This document shows, one piece after another, positions 25,001-35,500 of a stretch of 64,000 nucleotides of DNA; position 1 is the stretch's first letter; every line of letters starts with the position of its first letter. The stretch covers positions 75,195,009 to 75,259,008 of the forward strand of contig RSEF01000001.1 of NCBI GenBank assembly GCA_003993805.1, written 5' to 3'. The translations under genes were made by a program, and so were the position numbers. The notes below the pieces were generated by a model. The model worked only from the letters and a program-made list of their open reading frames with translations. It made no database searches and was not told where the DNA came from. Origin of the DNA: Himantopus leucocephalus (taxonomy: Eukaryota > Chordata > Aves > Charadriiformes > Recurvirostridae).

Positions 25001-28000
25001 ACAGCTATTACTGAATACTCCTTGTTAGTATCTGAAAGCAGGAGATAAAAATAATATTAGGGCCTAAAAACCCCAGTTTTGGATGAAAGCTCCATTTAAT
25101 AAGGAAGAAGCCTGAAGCCTTAGTTTTGCAAAAATTGTAAAGATAAGTTGTATAATGAAGAAAACACAAGGAAAATATTCACATAGAAATTTCAAGATGG
25201 ATATTCAGAAACGCGTTTGGATGACACACTAGCAAAAACAGATACTTAATGCTAAGAAGGTTCCTTTATTTTATGTAGTAAAGGTTTTGAAATACACCGT
25301 AAGGAAGAAAGGGTTACAGGTATCTGCATCTCAGTAGAGAAATCAGCATGTGAACAATCTGTAAGGACCTAAAGAAAACCTGGAAAAGTCAAATGAGTTG
25401 GTAAATAACTTTTCTTCTATGAGTCTGTAATACCAGTTTGCCCTGGAAACATAGACATTTCCATGAAAATCTGAGAAAACTAAAGCTTTTCCTTTGAAGT
25501 ACCAAGACATTTTGTTTTCTAATGAACTAATGATTAAGCCTTTGTAAGAGTATTTTAGGAAGATAAATAACTAGGGGTAACATATCCCTATACCTGGAAC
25601 ACATCTGATACTAACTGTAATCCTAAACTAGTGGATTTTTTTAGCAAAGCAAACATGAATCTTCTCTCAGACAACAAAATTCTCAAATTAAATAACAAAT
25701 ACAGATTTACCCGTGGTTAGATCAAATAGCTAACTGTGGTAAAAATCAAACCCACAGACCCAGGCTGAAGATGACTTTATAAAACCGGGCGTACACTAGC
25801 TGGGGATCTTGTTATTTCTTTTTTCATGGGTGCACTCAAGGGAATTATACAGTAAAGACTGCCACAAGGTCAAGAAGCTATCAGAGCTTGCGGCTGAGAG
25901 ATCCTAAACTGAAAGAAACATGTTTACTTTCACATTGCCACTGGCAAATTGTGAGTGTAGGTGGTGAGGGTTCACCCCAGCCCGCAGCTGAACCCCACAG
26001 AGCCGCTCGCTCCCTCCCCTCGGTGGGATGGGGAGAGGATCAGAAGGGCAAAAGTAAGAAAACTTGTGGGTTGGGAAAAAAAGACAGTTTAATACATAAA
26101 GCAAAGCTGTGCACACAAGCAAAGCAAAATAAGGAATTCATTCACTACTTTCCATCAGCAGGCAGATACGTAGCCATTTCCAGGAAAGCAGGGCTTCATC
26201 ATGTGTAATGGTTACTTGGGAAGCCATAACTCCAAACATCCCCTCTTCCTCCTTCCTCCCCCAGCTTGTATTGCCAAGCACAACGTCATAATAGCCTGGG
26301 GTATCTCTTTAGTCAGTTGGGGTCAGCTGTCCCAGCTGTGTCCCCTCCCAAGTTCTTGGGCACCCCCAGCCTATTGACTGACAGGGCAGTGTGAGAAACA
26401 GAGGCGGCCTTGATGCTGTGCAAACACAGTTCAGCAATAACTACCCTAAAAGAACCATTGCCTAGACAGAAAAAAAACCTAGAAAAGAAGTCTTCTCATT
26501 TCACTAGTGCATAATTAGCCAAAAGCCCCCCAAAAGTTACTTGAACATAGGCCCACTGCTCGGAGGCATATGTTAGTACTTATATTTGAGACGCTGCAAA
26601 TCTAAAATTCTGACATCTCTTAGTGAACAAATGGCTTACACCCCCTCAAACCCTCCAATTTTTCTCCTAATAAAAAACCAAACGATTCACAGTTTACATG
26701 TAGTACTCAGACCAAAGACTGTCTTACTTCATGTCAACATAGAGTTATGACAAATCCTAATTACTCTTTATACCAATTGATTCAACAAAAATGAACAATT
26801 AATAGATCAGATTTCAAAAGGCAGCTATTAGTATATACACACATAAACTCCTAATGGAATTTCAAAAATTAGATAAAAAAGATTACATAGAAAAGACTCC
26901 TCAAATTCAGATGGGATAAGCCTTGTGGTACTTAAAATGCTAATGTCTGGTCTAGGCTAGGTTAGCTTGGAGATGCCTGCATTTCTTTTCAGTTTCTTTG
27001 GGAATTTCAATTCTTTGTCAGCCTATCAAATACTCTCAAAAACAGAAGTTTAATTTAGGTTATTTAACATATTATTTCTCTATTGTTTCTACCACATAGT
27101 GTGTGTGAACAACAGGATTCCCTCTTGATATACTTTCCAACTCCAAGTTAAATTTATGAAGTAAAAAGGTCTAGCAGATTATCAAACTGGGCTGCTTTGT
27201 ATGCCCCGAATTTCCTCTGCTTTTACTTCATCCAGAGGGAATGCTTCTGCATTAGTTTACATAAAACATTTTTGCAATCTGCTTTTATGCATCAAGCACA
27301 AAGCATAGATCACACTACAGCTCTGCTTCCAAGTACAGATACAAACTGTGTAACTGCTCATTCTCATATAATTGCACATTATAACAATCTGTATGTATAT
27401 CTGCATGTAAAAGTATACTTTTCTGATGTCTTCCACTTTATCTCTGAGTTTGTCTGACACTTACAAATTCTTGTATAAAGATAACCATGTAAGATAAACG
27501 CAGAGCCCGAAGTAATAACTTTGTCTTTCATCAGGGTTTAAATTAGGCTCAACACTATGTTGTCAAGAGTTACCCCTAGTAGTTTAGAAGTCACCTGCCT
27601 TCCGACATGCTGTAAGGACAGTATTTTGGAGCTGAAGCCGAAGACAGGGTTTGAATTGGCTGCACTTTTATGCAGGAACCCAAGAATACAAATATTACTC
27701 CAACCTTCAGTAGATCTGATTTATGGCGAGACTGGGGTGTATTGAGAACACACAGGTATCTCTGTGAGTTTCTACACCCACCACATGCACAAAAACATAA
27801 AAATCTACTATTTGTCAGTTAAATGAAGAGATTACTGTTAAGCACATTCTAATAGTTTCTTTAGAAGAGTAGCATTTTAGGAAGCACTGAGCGACTCTTC
27901 TCTTTCAGCACGTCAAAAGGCAAAACGTATTCCTTTAACTGTAACTGTTAACCAGCTAGTTTCAGCCCTTGAAAACTGCAGTGTAATCATTTAGATGGCC

Positions 28001-31000
28001 TTAACCAAGAACAGACTCTGAAGAGGAACTGACTTCTTCAGTATTTAACCCAACATATCACATACTTACATCTGGCATTTCTGTACAGTAGAAACGGGTC
28101 CTGCAGCTGGAAATCAAGGTCTTTAGTAATAGGTTCTGTTCGATTTTCCATGCTCAGTCTGTTCATAATTGTGAAGCCATGCCTTGGAGAAGCCGACCTG
28201 AAAATTATCAATTAGAAATCACAACAAGTGAAGGCAAAAAAGAAATTACTGGAATTTCTTTGTTGTACAGTTCTCCAAAATTCTTTTTTTTTATTTCTAA
28301 GAAATACTACAAAAATTTAATTTTGTTGCCAGGGAAATAACAACTGACTTTTGCAGTGTTTCATGTGATCCTTTTAATTATGTCAAAACCCTGCATTATG
28401 TATTGAGAAATAACAGAAGCACCGTTGGTCTCACAATAGCTACAGAGAGTACGCCACATCTGTGATACTACTATTTGAGGTCCAATAATTTAGTCACAGC
28501 ATAATCATATCTGCATGTTCAGTTTTCACTTCAAGTTATAAGGCCTACAACTTCTGAACAGGTAAGACGTTACAAAACCCCACTTTGTCTCAAACCATCA
28601 GCATCATGTTACCCAACCATCTACCCTACAGTTCCTCGCTGGAGTAGAAAACAGCAATTAGAGTAATTCAGTCATGGGCCAGAGCAAGTATATTTTTTAA
28701 CACTCAGGTTAACAATTGCAGACAGCAACAGTCATCCCAGATAGGATCTTCCATGCCACCTAAAGCATAAGAACAAGAGTGAGGGTGGTGAGACACTGGA
28801 ACAGGTTGCCCAGAAAGCTGTGGATGCCCCATCACTGGAAGTGTTCAAGGTCAGGCTGGACGGGGCTTTGAGCAACCTGATCTCTTGAAAGATGTACCGG
28901 CCCACTGCAGGGAGCTGGACTAGATGATCTTTAAAGGTCCCTTCCCACCCAAGCCGTTCTATGACTCTAAATCATTATGCTCGTTCAGGGGGGTTACACT
29001 TCAAGTCCCTTAGATAATGTGAGCAGTTAAACATATCACAATTCTGACAGGAGATATTACTTTCAAACCAAGTATGAAAATAAACAAAAAGATGATGGCT
29101 AAATATTTGGGGAAAGAGCTGTCTCTGGTAATCACTGGTGGCTGGATTTCTCTATGAAATCCAAAGCACAGGAACCTGCGTTACAGGATTGGTGTCAACA
29201 GGAAATTGAACAAAAGTGGAACCCTTAACAAGAATCCTTGTTTCCAACAGTCAGTACTTCACTTAGAAAAACACAAAGGAAGAAACAAAAACCCAGTCAG
29301 CTTCCACTGGTGTTAACCCAGTCGGAAGTCTGATTTTTTTGACCATTCCTCAGAATTATCAAAGTTGAGATACATGTTAAATAAGTCAGCTCAAGCAAAA
29401 TGGTCACATTACTTTACATTGTCACAACAGTAATGAGAAGCAACAAAGGCAACACCAGTGGTCTCCAACCTACTATCTGTTGGCAATGCTTTTTCCACAA
29501 GACTTTCATGACTTTGTTCAAAGCCACAGGAAATTAAAATTAAAACCGATGGAGAGGTCAATGTATGATGTTATTCACAGCTCATAACCTGTTCCATACT
29601 GTTGCCAATAGGGCAGCCAGGGTAGCAATCTGCTGTAAATGGAAACTTTCTTAGCCAACAAAAAGAACAGTGAAAGATCACAGATGCTAGAAGTGCCAGG
29701 TTACACGTTGTCAGTTTTAGAGTTTTAAAACCAACATACCAGAGAGATACTACTTCTGTTTTGCAGTACACAACTAGCCACCTCCACCTACTGCTAGCAC
29801 AACTAAGGGCCAGTTCTTTCCTCTTGTGGTGGTAATTAAAACAGCATCTTATCTCCACTTACCTGAAAGCAGCTCAGAAAAGTTACTGAAGATGATTTCC
29901 ACTACTGGTACAAAAGAGCTCAAAAGATTAAAACCAGCATTCCCACTTCACACAAGGCTCACAGTCTCTTGGGCCTCCCTGTCACTTCACACATATCTCT
30001 CTCGCCTTCTCAAAACATTCTCTTGCTTTCTCAGTTCTCCTACCAGATCCTCATCAACGTAAACGTTGAAGGAGAAAGTTTCTGCTTTGGTGTCCCATCC
30101 CAACAGCTACTGCAAGATCTGCTTACTGTATTCTTTTCTGATTTTAACAATAGTCACAGGGAAATGCTGAGGCATTCACTTGGAAACCCAAACATAAGGC
30201 AGGCTTCACCACAGATCTAAGGTACATGCTAGAATAAATGATGTAACCAATGCTCTGAAAAGTCACAACTAGAGCTGCTGCAAAACAAAGAATTAAAAAC
30301 ATCCAAAAGGTTGGATGAAGTATGCATGAAAAATGAACAATCAGACAAGTAGTACAAAAGTTCCCTAGGCAGGGAATACAATACTTCGTAAGTTCTACCA
30401 TTCCCTTACTTTAAGAAATACCATTCTATATTTCACTATTCGTTTTTTGTTCAGACACCTTTTAAACTGCAAATGCTACACCCTATTTAAAACAATGTAA
30501 CAGATTTCTATGGTTTACCCATATTAAGATTTAAAACACATTTGGAAATCTTATCCAAATATAGGGTGATCTCTCCTTCCCAACATTTTCTTCCCCATAT
30601 TTGCATCTGCCAATTTCAGTTTCTTTTCACCCTTGAAGATGGAGGAGCATTTTACTTCATTCAGCCACATTGCACCCCAGCTAGCTTTTCCACATCCACA
30701 GGTTTCAGCCGCAGACATTGAAACATTACATCCTCACCTTGTGTAAACAAACAGCGTTCCCTCCACATCAGTCTTCTCCTGAAGAAAAGGAAAGTTAAGA
30801 AAGATGAAATCAGGGCAGCGCTTTGCTAGCCACCAGCGAGCTCCCCCTTTATCTCTGTTTTACCAATACCAGCAGTTACACCTCTCTCACCTAAGCCATG
30901 GAGAAACAACTAAACCTAATTTCATCAACTACGGCTAGCACAGGTCACCATGTAGCTGACCCAAGTTTTATGGGAAGACATGAAAAGGCTAAAGGCTCAA

Positions 31001-31910
31001 CACCATGAGACTAAACACTGTGCTGGATGAACTCTCTGCTGTGCCCGAGGGCGACGTGCAGGCCAGACTCAGGGGGAGGATGTTTCCAAACAGCACCTGC
31101 TCTCAGGGGCGACGCTCAGCATGGGGAAAGGGGGACCCCACACAAAAGGCAGATAGCGCAGGTTTGTCAGACACAGGCCCTGAGCCCCACCGTTAAAGCA
31201 AACCAAGAACCACCCGCAAACAGCCAGAATGTTAAATTACCAAAAGATTCCCCAAATTAATTAATATTTTTAACCTTAAATAGCCTTTTTAGTAGTTGTA
31301 ACTCCAATACACTTTTGTGCCCACTTTGGTTCCATTACAGACATTTCTACACCAGAAGAGCTCCTGAGGCCTGCACCCTGGTCTACACCCCACTCTCTGC
31401 CCTGCAGGACAAAACCTTTACAGCCCCGTAAGCCTTTCGAAACCCGCTCCCCAGGCACCACGGGGCTCCCCACGCTTCCCAGAGAGGCTGAGCCAGGCAC
31501 AACCCCTCACCCAGCTCGGTGAGGGCAGGGAGCACCCCAGGACACCCAGCTGGGCCCAGGCAGCCCCTCAGCACCACCCTCACCACCGCCCTCACACCTC
31601 AGCCATGGCGGGGCCCACCCCTTACCCCCGCCCACCGCGGAGGGGGCGTGGCCTACTGGAGACCACGCCCCTTCCTCCCCGGGAGTGGGCGGGGCCGCCT
31701 CTCGCCCCGCCCCACCCCCCGCCGGCGGAGGGTGCGGGGAGGGGCGGTCTCACGTACCCACTCGTTGGCGCGGTGCCCGAAGGTGTAGAGCGCCACCTGG
31801 CTGGCCACGTCCACGATGCTGCTGATGTAGGGGTCGTGCTGCTGCAGCGCCGCCAGGCTGATGTCCAGCCCCTTGCCCAGCAGGGCGGCCCCGGCCACCG
31901 CCGCCGCCAT
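3956..31910 (-). CDS. DCP1B: DCP1B, mRNA-decapping enzyme 1B, partial gene (exons 1-5)
   Basis: DCP1B is a cofactor of the DCP2 decapping enzyme in cytoplasmic P-bodies, acting in 5'-3' mRNA decay. Five exons join in one frame: 31910-31758, 30778-30738, 28197-28070, 6347-6281 and 4091-3956 (153, 41, 128, 67 and 136 nt), giving 175 codons. All visible donors are GT and all acceptors AG. The product is the N-terminal EVH1-like Dcp1 domain, with the conserved stretches SLAALQQHDPYI, QVALYTFGHRANEW, EGTLFVYT, PFLLYRNARLSIYGIWFYD and EVDILRMLTKAKDEYTK. DCP1B was chosen over DCP1A because of VDVASQVALYTFGHRANEW and because CACNA1C lies beside it, as in other amniotes. The proline/glutamine-rich middle and the C-terminal trimerisation segment are not here and must lie left of base 1. 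No frameshift or internal stop is seen. Exact residue matches are from memory of the family. Confidence 0.96.
4092..6280 (-). other. DCP1B: DCP1B intron 4
   Basis: This 2189-base intron lies between exons 4 and 5, with a GTAAGT donor and a TTTCAG acceptor. It holds a 106-codon open frame on the plus strand (5324-5644) with no recognisable domain, which I take as chance. No repeat was recognised. Confidence 0.9.
6281..6347 (-). CDS. DCP1B: DCP1B exon 4
   Basis: This 67-nt exon encodes LSIYGIWFYDKEECQRIAEL followed by MK. The tryptophan in GIWFYD belongs to the aromatic patch of Dcp1 EVH1 domains, which binds proline-rich partners. The acceptor is TTTACAG and the donor GTAAGT. The phases fit exons 3 and 5 exactly. 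Confidence 0.95.
7781..7855. repeat. 37-base direct duplication flanking a single N
   Basis: Copies at 7781-7817 and 7819-7855 differ at one base and are separated by one N at 7818. Both begin CCAACAGCCATCCTGTAGAC. The N exactly between the copies points to an assembly join rather than a biological tandem repeat. Confidence 0.9.
11500..11850 (+). repeat. Possible ancient interspersed repeat
   Basis: The string TTTGTAAAATGGAAAGAATA at about 11810 resembles the 'TGTAAAATGGGGATAATA' end of old amniote SINE/LINE families. Upstream text (GCTGCCCCAGAGATATTATG) is compatible with that but not decisive. This is a weak call from memory of the consensus. Confidence 0.25.
14179..14220 (-). mobile_element. 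CR1 LINE 3' end truncated by a sequence gap
   Basis: The bases match the reverse complement of a CR1 3' end (TAGAATTGTTATGGCTGG, then AAGACCTTTAAGATCATC). The rest of the element falls in the following N block. No CR1 sequence is recognised beyond the gap. Confidence 0.75.
14221..14320. other. Assembly gap (100 N)
   Basis: Exactly 100 N, a conventional placeholder for a gap of unknown size. It begins inside a CR1 copy. Open frames crossing it are not real. Confidence 0.98.
18368..18376 (+). promoter_or_regulatory. CACNA1C: Candidate TATA box for CACNA1C exon 1a
   Basis: The sequence TATATAAAA lies 103 bases before the exon 1a ATG. A start site about 30 bases downstream would give a leader of roughly 75 bases. 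There is no CpG island here, which fits a tissue-restricted promoter. Such motifs are common by chance in AT-rich introns, so this is only a candidate. Confidence 0.35.
18479..18608 (+). CDS. CACNA1C: CACNA1C alternative first exon 1a, long N-terminus of Cav1.2
   Basis: This exon encodes the first 43 residues plus one base of the pore-forming alpha-1C subunit of the L-type calcium channel, in the long N-terminal ('cardiac') form. The peptide starts MFQAFVRQAYHPLPNH and ends VHETQLNCFYIKPGG. The mammalian exon-1a peptide, as I recall it, shares AFV, AY.PLP.H, KG..VHE.QLN.FYI and the terminal PGG. The bird peptide is about three residues shorter near position 8 and differs in the middle. The donor GGTAAGAC leaves phase 1, as required for the exon 2 codon split known in this gene. 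The ATG is the first in its open frame and has A at -3. The exon lies antisense in DCP1B intron 3. Exon 1b and exon 2 are not in the window. Confidence 0.9.
20326..20400 (-). mobile_element. Worn CR1 LINE fragment
   Basis: The piece reading GTCATTTAGTCCAGCCTTCT followed by GCTCAAAATAGGGCTAG resembles the reverse complement of the CR1 3' region (the 'ATCTAGTCCAACCCCCTGCTCAAAGCAGGG' type). It is strongly diverged, so it is an older copy than the others. Confidence 0.55.
25950..26445 (-). mobile_element. ERVL-type LTR remnant (solo)
   Basis: This roughly 500-base GC-richer block matches, in reverse orientation, an abundant avian ERVL-type LTR as I remember it. Landmarks are GACAGTTTAATACATAAAGC, GGAATTCATTCACTACTTTC, TGTAATGGTTACTTGGGAAG, GGTCAGCTGTCCCAGCTGTG and GGGCACCCCCAGCCTATTGA. 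The part expected at the LTR start (right side in this orientation) is missing after about 26445. No internal retroviral coding sequence flanks it, so it appears to be a truncated solo LTR. It lies in DCP1B intron 3 in the DCP1B sense orientation. Confidence 0.75.
28070..28197 (-). CDS. DCP1B: DCP1B exon 3
   Basis: This 128-nt exon completes the split arginine and runs to Arg107 (SASPRHGFTIMNRL ... PFLLYRNAR). It is the core of the EVH1-like fold. The acceptor is TTTTCAG and the donor GTAAGT, and the 3' junction is phase 1. The following intron is the very long one that contains CACNA1C exon 1a on the other strand. Confidence 0.96.
28198..30737 (-). other. DCP1B: DCP1B intron 2
   Basis: This 2540-base intron runs from a GTGAGG donor to a TTTTCAG acceptor. 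It holds one CR1 3' fragment (28777-28974). Elsewhere I see only AT-rich sequence and short chance frames. Confidence 0.9.
28777..28974 (+). mobile_element. CR1 LINE 3' fragment
   Basis: It begins in the coding end of the CR1 reverse transcriptase (GGTGGTGAGACACTGGAACA, then GGTTGCCCAGAAAGCTGTGG). It continues through the 3' untranslated region to a TTCTATGACTCTAAATCA end. It is 5'-truncated, as is typical of CR1, and antisense to DCP1B. Confidence 0.92.
30738..30778 (-). CDS. DCP1B: DCP1B exon 2
   Basis: This 41-nt exon encodes EKTDVEGTLFVYT plus two bases of an arginine codon. The acceptor (TTCTTCAG) lies just upstream and the donor reads GTGAGG. It is too short to stand out as an open frame and was found by matching the family sequence. 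The 3' junction is phase 2. Confidence 0.95.
30779..31757 (-). other. DCP1B: DCP1B intron 1
   Basis: This 979-base intron has its 5' end in the CpG island, with GC boxes at about 31630-31750, and becomes AT-rich towards exon 2. No repeat is recognised. Confidence 0.92.
31758..31910 (-). CDS. DCP1B: DCP1B exon 1 (coding part)
   Basis: This exon encodes residues 1-51, from the ATG on the minus strand at 31910-31908 to Trp51. The start has a strong context (A at -3, G at +4). It begins with a short alanine/glycine-rich leader, then GKGLDISLAALQQHDPYI. The donor at 31757 reads GTACGTG and the phase is 0. It sits inside the CpG island. Confidence 0.96.
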
Positions 31911-31913
31911 TTT
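31903..31913 (-). promoter_or_regulatory. DCP1B: YY1-type motif overlapping the DCP1B start codon
   Basis: On the minus strand the bases read AAAATGGCGGC, a full match to the AANATGGCGGC form of the YY1 site. The ATG in it is the DCP1B initiator codon. YY1 sites placed at or just after the transcription start are a known feature of many housekeeping promoters. Confidence 0.6.
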
Positions 31914-31994
31914 GCCTCCCGCAACAACACAGGGTTCCTAGTAGGCGCGACTAATCCAACGCCGAGAGGAAGGGTGGCGGCTCCCCCGCCCCCA

Positions 31995-32016
31995 CCGCCC
32001 GCCCGCCCGCCCGCCC
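31995..32016. repeat. (CCCG)n tetranucleotide run in the DCP1B leader/promoter
   Basis: About five tandem CCCG units lie on the plus strand, so the minus (DCP1B sense) strand carries GGGC repeats followed by further G-runs. It lies about 85-105 bases upstream of the DCP1B start codon and could form a G-quadruplex in DNA or, if transcribed, in the 5' leader. Confidence 0.8.
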
Positions 32017-32155
32017 AGTCGCAGCGAGAGCGGGCGGGAGAGTCGGAGCCCAGCCACCGCAATCGAGCGCCGAGCGCCGCCGGCTCAGGATTGTTGCCGT
32101 TGGCGACGGGACAAGCTGAGGGACGGCCTGGCGGGGCCCGCCCCGGCCCCGGCGC

Positions 32156-32175
32156 GGGGTGGGGGACAGGGAGGG
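32156..32175 (+). other. G-quadruplex-type motif in the CpG island
   Basis: Four G-runs (4, 5, 3 and 3 G) are separated by loops of 1, 3 and 1 bases, which fits the standard G4 pattern. It lies upstream of DCP1B on the non-template side. Structure is predicted from the pattern only. Confidence 0.5.
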
Positions 32176-32570
32176 CCAGGCGGCATCCCCACGCCTCCTC
32201 CGGCAGCCACCCCGTTTTCCCTCGGTGTTGGCACCTTTCGTTGTAAGGCCTCTCCCTGCCACTGGGGAGGCCGCAGACCGGCTTCCTCTCCAGCGGGGCA
32301 GCCGCGCGCCCGAGGAGCAACATGGTTCCCGCGGGTGCAGGCCTGAGGGAACCGGCCCAACTCGGCGCGACGTGCAGGGGAGTGCTGTGCCCTCGCTACA
32401 TGGCCATTAGCCTCGGCGGGAGAGGGTGTGGTGGGCTCCACAGCGTACACAGCCTGAGGAGAGCAGGGAGCCACAATGCCACGGTGGAGCTGAAGCCACA
32501 TAGGGCTGGGCCTTGCATCCGCACGGCAGCACTGGGGCACAGTGGTGTGCCTGCGGGGAGAACGTGCATG

Positions 32571-35500
32571 CGAGACTGTGCAAAGTTCATCGCGCGTGTG
32601 TGTAAGCAGATGTATCTGTCAGGATGTGAGCGCTTCCTGCGTGCTCACACGTGTGCGCCAATGCAGTGCAGGCACGGCACTCCAACAGGAAGAGAAGTTG
32701 GTTCAGATCAATGAATGTACACGGTCTGTATTTGCTAGCATACGCTTACAGACTTCTGCGTAGAACTTAGGGGAAGAAGAACACGAGTGCAAACTAAGCC
32801 ATCATACAACCCTTGTGTGTGTATATATATACACGTACATGTGACAAGCAGCTGAAACATAAATAAGCATACTATGATATGGTGATACACAAACAGCAGA
32901 GGAACAGATGGACAAGACTATGAATTTAGTTACCATATTTTCCTATCAGACAGACATATTTATTATTAATTTATTGATACCAACAGTTTACAGCAAATAC
33001 ATGAGCTTTATGTGGCATGCAGATAAACTCAATACGTACTTATGTTTAAAAGATTTGCCTAACCATCCAGCCTGAACTCCCTGCGAGAGCAAATTTTTTT
33101 TTACTTCATCACCTCAGACCGTCGTAGTGATTTTGGAAGGAGTTACCACCTTCTGTATACGGAAGCAGTAGGGCGATATATTTCCTTCCAGAGAATGGGA
33201 TACCCTGGAAGAACTAAAGGCAAAGGTAGTGGATGCTATCTTGTTGATTTGCAATACCCCTGACACAACATTTTTAAAAGGGCAGTAGCTGGACATAGAG
33301 GATGAAGACTGCCATTTTGTTTTCTTCCCTCCTTTCCACTCTATGCCAGATGGAGCCTGTGGGATAGAGTGAGCAATAGCATCTGTTCTAAGAGCAAATG
33401 GGCAAGCCCAGATGAAAAAGCTTCCATAGTGTGAAGTGGGGACAGGAGAGAACTGAGAGGCAGCAAGCTGGGAATTCATAGTATTAAATGTAGGAACAGT
33501 GAGTCTCTTGAGTGGAGTTAGGAATGGTCATGCTCTCAGAAAGGACAGAAAGAGAGACTGTTCTTTGAGACTCAGGAGAGAATATGTGAGTTTTGTTGTA
33601 GCCCAGAAGGCCACTAAAAATTGTGTTACTAAGAATAAGGACCTACAGCTTGCTCTGCAAGCATATAGTGGGAGAGGAAACCTCTATACGTACCCTTTTA
33701 TTATAATCTGTCTCACTCTTAGTTCCTCTTTTTCTAAAGCCACCTTGTTTCCCTTGTGGCTGTAATGAAACACAAGTTTAGAGTAGAAGTTTTAAAGTGT
33801 TTTTGATATACTCATGGTAGGAAAATGGCTCTAAGCAGTTCCATTGCAAAGCTCCAGCTGATTTACAGATCCTGTAACAGCAAGGAAGATACATGGGCTC
33901 ATGGTGGACAAGGGGAACTGCTGTCCTTAGTCTGGAAATGACCAGAGTAGAATGACAAAAAAAAGAAAAAGTAGTAAGTAGGAAAGATAAGGCATGTTGC
34001 TGAAATAGTGAACAGATGCACAATCATTTCTTTTTGCCGATTAGATAGTCCTCAATTCTCAGTTTCCAGGCACACCTAACCACATTCCTCCTCATGTGCT
34101 GGAGTTTCTCATTACCATGTCATCTCTAATTCTTTGGCAATCCTTCTGCTTAGAAAAAGTCCCAACTTGTCACCAAGGCATAGAAGTGTCAAACTCTTGG
34201 AGTCCTACTCCTGGAGTTTCCCTTTCCAGATGCCTTTGGTCCCTCCAACAATAATACTTACAAAAGAGGTGCCCTGCTTTTGTTTTTTGGGGTTTTTTTT
34301 ATGGCGGTGAGGAGGAGGTATTGCAAAATCTCATAAGGAAGAATGTGTTACAGAAACTGTATTTCAAAGGGTATTCATTTGAACTGAAAATAGTTAATCA
34401 TAACTGTTATCAGCAAGGAGAAAGCAGTATACAGAATTTAGATGTATTGCACTGCTGTTCCAACTGGAAAAAATGTTTGAAGCAGAAATAAGGTGTCTTT
34501 CAACTTTTAAAACTTACCTTGTGTCTGTTGTTGCCTCTTCCGTCAGGCCAAGTTGTAACCAATACTTGAAGCCTTGCACATTTGTTATGTTTGAGAGACA
34601 GACTGACTGTCTCAAGTGTATCTCCTGTGCCCTTCTCTTGACATAGGAAGACTGTAGAATGTCCTGTTTCCTTAAGCTCCGTGGAAGAAAACCCAACTGT
34701 GAGGTTAAATATCTTGAAGTAGGCCTGTCAAAAATTTTGCCTGTTTTCTGTGCCCTGTTTGTGCATGCTTCTTTAGAACTACCTCCCTCCTGGAACACTG
34801 CATGCCTTTCTAACATAGCTGGACAGACAGTTCCCTAGCCCTGTGTTTTGAGTCATCAAACCTGTCAAGCTTCTGATCAGGCCTTTTTATATTTTATGTT
34901 GCACTGTGAGGTAGCTTCTGCTGGTTCCAGCTGTTTTGCTGTGTAAGTGGGATGTAATTGCTCCTTCCATTTAGCCTGAAGTAAAGGTACTTAATAAAGC
35001 CATTAGTTCTGCCCGGCTTTATGGGATCACTTGATAGTAGACAAAATTTTCCAATGAAACAAGATCTTGTTAAGAAGAGAAACACTGTGATTTCTCACTG
35101 CATCTAAAAAGTTAATGATGTTTCAGCAAAAATGTCACAGCTTAAAAAGGTTGATTCTTTAAACTGCAGTTATTTGCTTACAGTCAGTAATCCAGTAGTC
35201 CATAATGACTATCAAATCGAGTTAGAATGATTTTGCTGTAATTTGTTTATGAAACAAAGTAATTTTCTAGCTTTCAAAATGTCATAATTTCATGAAGTAT
35301 GTAATTAGAATGTCAGATTTTTGTCTTCCACCCACCTGGATACTATTCTGTTAAAAAAACCACACCTATGCTTTTGGCATGGTATGAAAGGGATTTTGTG
35401 TAGGTAATATCCAGACTGATTTAAGGCAAAATCCACACAGCATGATGTTCTTAAGGTCTCCATTAATAATAAACATTAAGATGGTTAGGCCAACCTTTTC

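Larger units (their letters stand above)
18609..28069 (-). other. DCP1B intron 3, right part; also CACNA1C intron 1
   Basis: About 9.5 kb between CACNA1C exon 1a and DCP1B exon 3. It carries a worn CR1 piece at about 20326, A/T homopolymers (for example A17 at 24708-24724) and an ERVL-type LTR remnant at about 25950-26445. No coding exon is seen. Both genes would transcribe it, on opposite strands. Confidence 0.8.
31560..32570 (-). promoter_or_regulatory. DCP1B: CpG-island promoter of DCP1B
   Basis: This is the only strongly GC- and CpG-rich block in 64 kb. It covers the end of intron 1, exon 1, the 5' leader and the upstream region. Several GC-box-like strings (GGGCGGGG, GGGGCGTGG) lie around 31630-31750. 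No TATA box is seen, so the block looks like a housekeeping promoter. The transcription start site cannot be fixed from sequence; it lies right of 31910. Edges are approximate. Confidence 0.88.

Noticed and set aside
31605..32540. Long overlapping open frames (up to 233 codons) on both strands in the GC-rich block
   Set aside because: High GC removes stop codons. The frames overlap in several phases, are Pro/Arg/Gly/Ala-rich and low in complexity, and only the DCP1B exon 1 frame matches a family and has a splice donor.
32540..32760. GTG/CAC-rich stretch with short inverted repeats at the CpG-island edge
   Set aside because: The arms are only about six bases long and no RNA gene or known operator fits; likely composition of the island edge.
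33114..33479. 121-codon minus-strand frame, Ser-rich
   Set aside because: No domain or family is recognised, and there are no splice or promoter features beyond chance; kept only as part of the non-coding stretch.
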